Part shown: positions 6,832-10,871 of the stretch, in pieces
Numbering within the stretch: the stretch's first letter is position 1
How the letters are laid out: the number at the start of each line of letters is the position of its first letter
DNA from: Candidatus Zambryskiibacteriota bacterium
GTDB taxonomy: Bacteria; Patescibacteriota; Minisyncoccia; Phycocordibacterales; Zambryskibacteraceae
Reading direction: 5' to 3'
Assembly: GCA_024654145.1 (NCBI GenBank)
Contig: JANLIM010000049.1
Coordinates: 1 to 10,871 of the forward strand
Length of the DNA stretch: 10,871 nucleotides
Program-made: the position numbers and the translations under genes
Notes under the pieces: model-generated
Told to the model about the DNA's origin: nothing
What the model saw: the letters and a program-made list of their open reading frames with translations, nothing else
Databases searched by the model: none

Positions 6832-7710
6832 CTATTTTAATTCATTAATTTCATTAAGTACTTCCTGCCCGTCGAAGTCGTGCCCCAAGACTTCAGTAAG
6901 CATCTCTGGCTTCTCTCTAATACTAGAGCAAAGCACTATGCCTGCGGCTAAAAGAATCCTTTTCCTATCCTCAGAAAGCGAAGTGAGGCAAGTAACAGGG
7001 TGGAGGCCCTCTTCCTCTATCATATCTTGGAGATTGCCTTTCTCCGGATAATTCCAACCAACCAGTGTCATATTCTTGCACTCTGCATAGTGTATAGCTG
7101 TTGAAGAAAACTTAGTATTAGTGACAAGCCAACTATCAGTCACCTTCCTATCCTTACCACCATACTTATAAACATTGTCTTTTATATCATCGAAGCGGGA
7201 CTTGATATAAAGCACCACCTTGAGATCTGACTTAGTGCCGAGTTCATTGTGGAACTTAGCTTCTATCATGATGAGTTTCTTCTCATTATAGGCGACAACA
7301 TCCACCTCGTGGGGTACACATCCGCCGAGCACTGTCTGGCGAGTGAGGCATTCAAAGCCCTTAGCTCGAAGCACCGCCGCCACAAAGTCTTCAAATGGGA
7401 ATCCGGACGGCCCAAGATCCATCACAGCCCGGCGGAGCGAATAGCTCCTGGCCACAGGCTTACTGATGTTCTTAAGGATAAGGAAGGCGTGGCGGTAGAT
7501 GTCGCCTGTGGTCATGCCGCTATGGAGCTCAGGCATAAGATGTGCCAAGACATCCTCCGTCGCTTCCTGGCTAGCGCCAGAATTCAAAAGAGAGAAGCGT
7601 AGTTTCTCCGAGTCAAAAGTCTCATGATGGCCGTTAGCCTTCACGATTGTAATCTCTTCCGGGCTAACTCCGCTTTTAGTCTTCTTCACTGCATCAGCTG
7701 TTTCTGTCAT
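6832..7710 (-). CDS. ATP-cone domain fused to Mrr-like nuclease
   Basis: I start this 292-residue protein at 7710, not 7749, because TATAAT lies 6 nt before this ATG and the upstream 13 codons would be untranscribed promoter DNA. Residues about 19-100 look like an ATP-cone: ITIVKANGHHETFDSEKL, then RFSLLNSGAS and a helical part up to SYSLRRAVMDLG. ATP-cones sense ATP/dATP in ribonucleotide reductases and NrdR. Residues about 104-220 resemble a PD-(D/E)xK restriction-endonuclease fold of the Mrr type, with Glu107 (FEDFV), Asp137 (HEVDVVA) and Glu150-Ala-Lys152 (IEAKF) as likely active-site residues. A helical C-terminus follows (about 240-292). The pairing suggests DNA cleavage gated by nucleotide levels, which is inference. 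It leads an operon with mgtC and udg. Confidence 0.8.
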   Translation of the reverse strand: MTETADAVKKTKSGVSPEEITIVKANGHHETFDSEKLRFSLLNSGASQEATEDVLAHLMPELHSGMTTGDIYRHAFLILKNISKPVARSYSLRRAVMDLGPSGFPFEDFVAAVLRAKGFECLTRQTVLGGCVPHEVDVVAYNEKKLIMIEAKFHNELGTKSDLKVVLYIKSRFDDIKDNVYKYGGKDRKVTDSWLVTNTKFSSTAIHYAECKNMTLVGWNYPEKGNLQDMIEEEGLHPVTCLTSLSEDRKRILLAAGIVLCSSIREKPEMLTEVLGHDFDGQEVLNEINELK

Positions 7711-7716
7711 GAAATA

Positions 7717-7722
7717 ATTATA
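7717..7722 (-). promoter_or_regulatory. -10 TATAAT of leaderless promoter for nuclease operon
   Basis: A perfect TATAAT on the minus strand is followed by TATTTC and the ATG at 7710, a 6-nt gap that puts the expected transcription start at the start codon. The site is nearly identical to that at 2121-2126. No good -35 hexamer is seen, which fits dependence on an activator bound at the inverted repeat upstream. Confidence 0.65.
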
Positions 7723-7757
7723 GCAGATAGACTTAAAAAATAAGCCCACATCTCATC

Positions 7758-7787
7758 TATGTACAATATACTGATATACTGTACATA
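7758..7787. repeat. Operator-like inverted repeat with nested direct repeat
   Basis: TATGTACA (7758-7765) and TGTACATA (7780-7787) are perfect 8-base inverted arms around 14 bases. The two TGTACA cores are 20 bp apart, about two helical turns. Inside, ATATACTG occurs twice in tandem (7766-7773 and 7774-7781). The centre is about 62 bp upstream of the predicted transcription start of the nuclease operon, a distance typical of activator sites. A weak AT-rich hairpin after mnmA is the alternative reading. Confidence 0.55.
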
Positions 7788-7803
7788 AACTATTCTCACA
7801 ATT

Positions 7804-8925
7804 CTATTCTAAAACTTTATCCATGATTCCTCCACCAAGACATACGTCACCTTGGTAAAAGACTAGAGATTGGCCCAAAGAAAGGCCCCGGACAGGTTCC
7901 TTAAACTCCACTACCAATTTTTTACCCTGAGTTGAGAGTGTAAGAGGTAACTTGTCTCCCCTATATCTAATACGCCCAGTAAGCTCCGGATATTCTGGCT
8001 CATTAATCCAATTCACATTCTTCAAAATTATTTTCTGCGGGGAAAAATCTAGAATCTCTTCTTCTTTGTCAGAAACTACAAGTGTGTTTGTGGTTATATC
8101 CTTTGCAACGATATAGAATGGGCCGCTTTCTCTACTTTTTTTAGTTATTTCAAATCCACGCCTTTCACCAATCGTGTAATAAACCAGCCCCTTGTGCCTT
8201 CCGATGGTCTCACCATCTACATTGAGCACTCGCCCAGGTTTGGATGATACATAGTGTGAGAGAAATTCCTCCATACTGACATCACCTAAGAAACAAATAC
8301 CTTGACTGTCCTTCTTCTCCGCCACAGGAAGCTTGTACTCTTCTGCCAGTTTCCTTACTTCATTCTTAGAAATATCTCCTACTGGAAAAATTGTGTGCTC
8401 AAGGTCTTCAGGCGTGAGAGTCCAAAGAAAATAGCTTTGGTCTTTTTCTTTATCCCTCCCCTCTTTCAGTGTTTTATTGTCAGTTGTTTGTTGTTGGTTG
8501 TAGGTTATCTGCGCATAATGCCCAGTAGCAATACAGTCAGCCCCCAACTTCTTTGCTTCTTGCCAGAAAGCGCCGAACTTTATCTCTCGATTACAAAGTA
8601 CATCTGGGTTCGGGGTCCTGTTGGCCTTATACTCACTTAGCATCTTATCTACTACTTGCTCCTTGTACTCCTTCTCGAAATCTAGGAAGAGAAAGGGTAT
8701 GTCTAATGCAAGCGCTACTCTCATAGCATCGCGCCTTTCTTCTCTCCAAGTGCAGTGCATCCACTCTGGCTGCCAAGCTTTGATAAATACCCCAGTCACA
8801 TCAAATCCCTGCTCCTTCAAAAGCGCAGCAGAAACAGCTGAATCCACTCCACCAGAAAGCCCGACGAAGACCTTTCTTTTAAGAGGGGTATTTGATTGTT
8901 TGTGTTTATTCCAAATTCTAGCCAT
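7804..8925 (-). CDS. mnmA: tRNA 2-thiouridine(34) synthase part of the fused frame
   Basis: MnmA activates U34 of tRNA-Lys, -Glu and -Gln with ATP and inserts sulfur as 2-thiouridine. From Met563 of the long frame (ATG at 8925) the part is 373 residues, close to the 360-370 usual for the family. It has the PP-loop SGGVDS (586-591), the catalytic cysteine Cys673 in TPNPDVLCNREIKF, GHYA, KDQSYFL, the second catalytic cysteine Cys773 in DSQGICFLG, and the C-terminal barrel ending with LGQSLVFYQGDVCLGGGI. It therefore looks fully functional. About 22 residues precede the first beta strand, longer than in E. coli. Met563 is the only methionine in the linker near the PP-loop, so it is my best native start, but no Shine-Dalgarno or -10 box supports it. 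Confidence 0.8.
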   Translation of the reverse strand: MARIWNKHKQSNTPLKRKVFVGLSGGVDSAVSAALLKEQGFDVTGVFIKAWQPEWMHCTWREERRDAMRVALALDIPFLFLDFEKEYKEQVVDKMLSEYKANRTPNPDVLCNREIKFGAFWQEAKKLGADCIATGHYAQITYNQQQTTDNKTLKEGRDKEKDQSYFLWTLTPEDLEHTIFPVGDISKNEVRKLAEEYKLPVAEKKDSQGICFLGDVSMEEFLSHYVSSKPGRVLNVDGETIGRHKGLVYYTIGERRGFEITKKSRESGPFYIVAKDITTNTLVVSDKEEEILDFSPQKIILKNVNWINEPEYPELTGRIRYRGDKLPLTLSTQGKKLVVEFKEPVRGLSLGQSLVFYQGDVCLGGGIMDKVLE

Positions 8926-10611
8926 ATTCGTTTCGTTCACCGGGCCTAGGGTAGCCCCAGCATTAAAAGTACCGGGAATGTCAGTTTTGTCCATTTCCCG
9001 TTCGTGAATCTTATTCGGCAGAGGGATGGTGGCAAAAATCTTGACGCTCTCGCCTTCGATCACCACTTCATCAATAACGAGTTTTATTATATCTTTTTTC
9101 AGCCGTTCTGTCACGATTTTTGGATCATTTATTTTACTCAAAAACTTATGGCAAGTTTCTTTGAACAGATCGATCTTTGCGCTCACATCGTGCTGGACGT
9201 TGAGCTTCATGATAAGCCCATCACGTTCGGAGATGAGTTTCTCCTCGCTTAGCTCGATATCGGTTTTCTCTTTTCTTAATTCCGGAAGCGTCATCACTTC
9301 GGCCTTGAAGGCTTCGGTGATCCGCTTCTTGGCAACTTCCAGTTTTTTAATAGCACTACTGATGTAATCCAGTCTCCCATCGATACTCTTGGCTCGTTCC
9401 TCGTTTAGGATTGATTCATTTCTGAAGTTATTAAACACTTCCTCCGGATTTTCCAATATCGATTTAACCGTGTTCCAAACTATTGGCTCAATCTGGTCTG
9501 CTCGCAGATACGGGCTATTGCAGTTTTTTTGAGGAGTATTATTCATCCGGCTCTTGCAGTAGTAATAAATGACTCCGCTTTTCTCTTGATGACCGCGATA
9601 CTTGAGATGGTCTTTGCCACACCGGATAAGTCCCTGCAGTAAATATGTTTGCTTGGTACATCGTTTGGCAAACATCAGATTCTTTCGAGCCTGCAGAAGT
9701 CCTTTCTTATGCTGTTCATCGGAAACGATTCTCGGTATCTCTATTGGAAACCATTCCTCTTTTGCTCGTCTGATCTGACGGACTTTTGGCTTACCAGTTC
9801 GTAGATTGGCCACATCCAATTTTATAGTTTGATTTTTACAGCAGTACCACCGGCCAGTATATGCCTCGTTGGCCAGAACATTCCGTATGGTCACCTCGCT
9901 CCACCAACCAACCGGATATTTTTTCAGCCCTTTCATCTTCCGATTCTTTTCGGTATTTTTCAGCGCGTCGTACTTGGTAGGAATCTTAAGTTCAAATAAT
10001 TTCGCCTGTATTTGTCTGATGTTGAGCTTATCCTCGGTATACCAGTCATAAATCATTTTTACCACTTTCGCTTCGGTCTCATCCAATTCGTGTTTTCCAA
10101 GTGGGTAGTTGTACCGATACCCAAAGAGTGGCCGACCGCCATTAAACTTCCCCGACTCGATTCTCCTTTTCATTCCACGCTGGGTGCGCTCCATTATTTT
10201 CGCTCTCTCAAATTCGCTGAATGCGCTAAGAATAGTAAAAAGCAGTTTATCGTTCGGCGTCGTACCAAGCTCCCCTGTCTTAAAATGGATCGTGACATTT
10301 TTCTTCTTCAGCTCCTCAAGAATGATCAGTTGGTTATAAGTGTCTCGGCCGATTCGGTCGGCATCATAGACTAAAAAGTATGCAACATCATCATGTGTTT
10401 TTAAATATTCACGGAAGGCGGTAAGAGCCGGACGGATAAGTGTCGCTCCACTAAAACCATCATCTATAAACATCATCGACTCGTCCGGGACCGGCAGTTT
10501 GTGATTGATGGCATATTGCATCATCCCACCGATGCCGTGGATTTGAGTGTCGATGGTCTGATTACTTTTTTGTTCCTCGGTTGAAACCCGAGCGTAAAGG
10601 ACTGATTTCAT
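7804..10611 (-). CDS. Large serine recombinase fused in frame to MnmA
   Basis: One 935-residue frame. Residues 1-150 are a resolvase-type catalytic domain: YARVS with nucleophile Ser10, DDGFSGATLIRP (50-61), ADRIGRD (84-90) and FSEFERAKI (131-139). A recombinase domain follows (about 155-290), then a zinc-ribbon-like part with Cys331, Cys352 and Cys364 (the usual first CxxC is degenerate), a coiled coil (about 405-470) and the typical end IDEVVIEGESVKIFATIP (513-530). This family catalyses site-specific integration or excision. A 28-residue linker leads to a complete tRNA 2-thiouridylase (563-935), described separately. No stop lies between the parts. Such a fusion has no obvious biochemical logic; integration of the recombinase at the mnmA 5' end explains it better. 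The start at 10611 has no Shine-Dalgarno. The ATG at 8925 could give free MnmA. Confidence 0.85.
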   Translation of the reverse strand: MKSVLYARVSTEEQKSNQTIDTQIHGIGGMMQYAINHKLPVPDESMMFIDDGFSGATLIRPALTAFREYLKTHDDVAYFLVYDADRIGRDTYNQLIILEELKKKNVTIHFKTGELGTTPNDKLLFTILSAFSEFERAKIMERTQRGMKRRIESGKFNGGRPLFGYRYNYPLGKHELDETEAKVVKMIYDWYTEDKLNIRQIQAKLFELKIPTKYDALKNTEKNRKMKGLKKYPVGWWSEVTIRNVLANEAYTGRWYCCKNQTIKLDVANLRTGKPKVRQIRRAKEEWFPIEIPRIVSDEQHKKGLLQARKNLMFAKRCTKQTYLLQGLIRCGKDHLKYRGHQEKSGVIYYYCKSRMNNTPQKNCNSPYLRADQIEPIVWNTVKSILENPEEVFNNFRNESILNEERAKSIDGRLDYISSAIKKLEVAKKRITEAFKAEVMTLPELRKEKTDIELSEEKLISERDGLIMKLNVQHDVSAKIDLFKETCHKFLSKINDPKIVTERLKKDIIKLVIDEVVIEGESVKIFATIPLPNKIHEREMDKTDIPGTFNAGATLGPVNETNMARIWNKHKQSNTPLKRKVFVGLSGGVDSAVSAALLKEQGFDVTGVFIKAWQPEWMHCTWREERRDAMRVALALDIPFLFLDFEKEYKEQVVDKMLSEYKANRTPNPDVLCNREIKFGAFWQEAKKLGADCIATGHYAQITYNQQQTTDNKTLKEGRDKEKDQSYFLWTLTPEDLEHTIFPVGDISKNEVRKLAEEYKLPVAEKKDSQGICFLGDVSMEEFLSHYVSSKPGRVLNVDGETIGRHKGLVYYTIGERRGFEITKKSRESGPFYIVAKDITTNTLVVSDKEEEILDFSPQKIILKNVNWINEPEYPELTGRIRYRGDKLPLTLSTQGKKLVVEFKEPVRGLSLGQSLVFYQGDVCLGGGIMDKVLE
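8471..8507 (-). repeat. CAA/ACA-rich low-complexity tract in mnmA
   Basis: On the minus strand this stretch is nearly free of G and built from AAC, CAA and ACA steps. It encodes the TYNQQQTTDNKT loop (residues 703-714) between GHYA and KDQSYFL, a position where MnmA proteins vary in length. It probably reflects slippage in a tolerant surface loop. Confidence 0.6.
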
Positions 10612-10637
10612 ATTTTTATACTCATTTTCGTGGTCAC
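8931..10637 (-). mobile_element. Possible solo serine-recombinase element inserted at mnmA start
   Basis: The recombinase frame is bracketed by two similar sequences in the same orientation: TTTCGTTCAC at 8931-8940, 15 bases or less from the MnmA Met563 codon, and TTTCGTGGTCAC at 10626-10637, just upstream of the recombinase start. They match except for two extra bases. If these are the recombined ends, the element is about 1.7 kb and holds only the recombinase. The unknown gene at 10650 and mnmA would then have been neighbours before insertion. The match is short and gapped, and the true far end may lie outside the window, so boundaries are tentative. Confidence 0.3.
8942..8958. repeat. Imperfect inverted repeat at recombinase-mnmA junction
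   Basis: GGGCCTA (8942-8948) and TAGCCCC (8952-8958) are inverted arms with one mismatch around a central GGG. The site is GC-rich and lies in the linker between recombinase and MnmA, where an attachment half-site pair would be expected. Imperfect dyad symmetry is typical of serine integrase sites, but 7-base arms can also arise by chance. Confidence 0.35.
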
Positions 10638-10649
10638 AGACACCCTATA

Positions 10650-10871
10650 CTAATCTTGCTCATCCGCTAAGCTCGAGTTGCCCACAGCTGGTTCTCCGTC
10701 TGCAAGCCATTTTTTTATTATCGCGGCTTTAGCATCGGGATATTGATTGCGTGCGAGAGCCAGTTGCATCTCATAGGGAATAAATTCCCAGCGATCGCCT
10801 GGCGACATCTCACTGAAATTCAGCTTACTGAGTTCAATTCTGTCTTTCGGATGACCCTCCACACGATCCAG
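10650..10871 (-). CDS. C-terminal end of an unrecognised protein, cut by window edge
   Basis: The frame is open to the window edge, and 73 codons are visible before the TAG at 10652-10650. The fragment contains SEMSPGDRWEFIPYEMQLAL, then a likely helix (ARNQYPDAKAAIIKKWLADGE) and a short acidic tail ending LADEQD. An in-frame GTG at 10862 could be a start, but no Shine-Dalgarno is visible in the few bases before it, so I treat the gene as partial. I do not recognise the family. It ends 38 nt before the recombinase start. It could be cargo of the same element or the host gene that originally preceded mnmA. Confidence 0.5.
   Translation of the reverse strand: MDRVEGHPKDRIELSKLNFSEMSPGDRWEFIPYEMQLALARNQYPDAKAAIIKKWLADGEPAVGNSSLADEQD

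Noticed and set aside
7249..7602. Plus-strand frame of 117 codons opposite the ATP-cone nuclease
   Set aside because: It is antisense to a gene with recognisable domains and a promoter, and its translation shows no family features.
10612..10649. TATAAA hexamer just before the recombinase start as its promoter
   Set aside because: Only 3 nt separate it from the ATG, which is too close for initiation at the start codon, and no matching -35 is visible.
1..10871. Recoding of TGA as glycine, as in Gracilibacteria/Absconditabacteria
   Set aside because: All recognised genes are intact under the standard code and contain no in-frame TGA, so there is no sign of recoding.
1..10871. tRNA, rRNA or CRISPR elements
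   Set aside because: No cloverleaf-like region, rRNA-like stretch or spaced repeat array was seen; gaps between genes are mostly under 100 bp.

Overview
The window looks like chromosomal DNA of a Candidatus Patescibacteria (CPR) bacterium, most likely from the Parcubacteria side. The reasons are the short alanyl-tRNA synthetase that ends right after its editing domain, the single-pass membrane protein with a baseplate-J-like ectodomain next to infA-rpmJ-rpsM, the M29 aminopeptidase, the very tight gene spacing with one-base overlaps, and starts that mostly lack Shine-Dalgarno sequences. This placement is inferred from gene content, not from a search. Every gene I accept lies on the minus strand, so transcription runs from high to low coordinates.

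Layout, in the direction of transcription. (1) 10871-7804: the 3' end of an unrecognised gene, then one 935-codon open frame that joins a large serine recombinase (about residues 1-535) to a complete MnmA tRNA thiolase (residues 563-935). No stop codon lies between them. (2) 7803-5779: a spacer with an operator-like inverted repeat and a leaderless-type promoter, then a compact operon of an ATP-cone/Mrr-like nuclease, an MgtC-family membrane protein and a family-4-type uracil-DNA glycosylase that lacks all four Fe-S cysteines. (3) 5778-5404: a GC-rich 75-codon gene with its own promoter, a strong Shine-Dalgarno and an intrinsic terminator. (4) 5389-2156: M29 aminopeptidase and alaS, probably cotranscribed. 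(5) 2150-1: a promoter, the baseplate-J-like membrane protein, then infA, rpmJ and rpsM (cut by the window edge), which is the front of a translation operon.

Three transcription units begin with a -10 hexamer exactly 6 nt before the ATG (2114, 5377, 7710). This predicts leaderless mRNAs. Two of the sites share an almost identical 17-base sequence. Of the eleven stop codons visible, seven are TAG, four are TAA and none is TGA.

The two points most worth following up are the recombinase-mnmA in-frame fusion, which looks like integration at the 5' end of an essential-type tRNA modification gene, and the ATP-cone nuclease / MgtC / cluster-less UDG operon.
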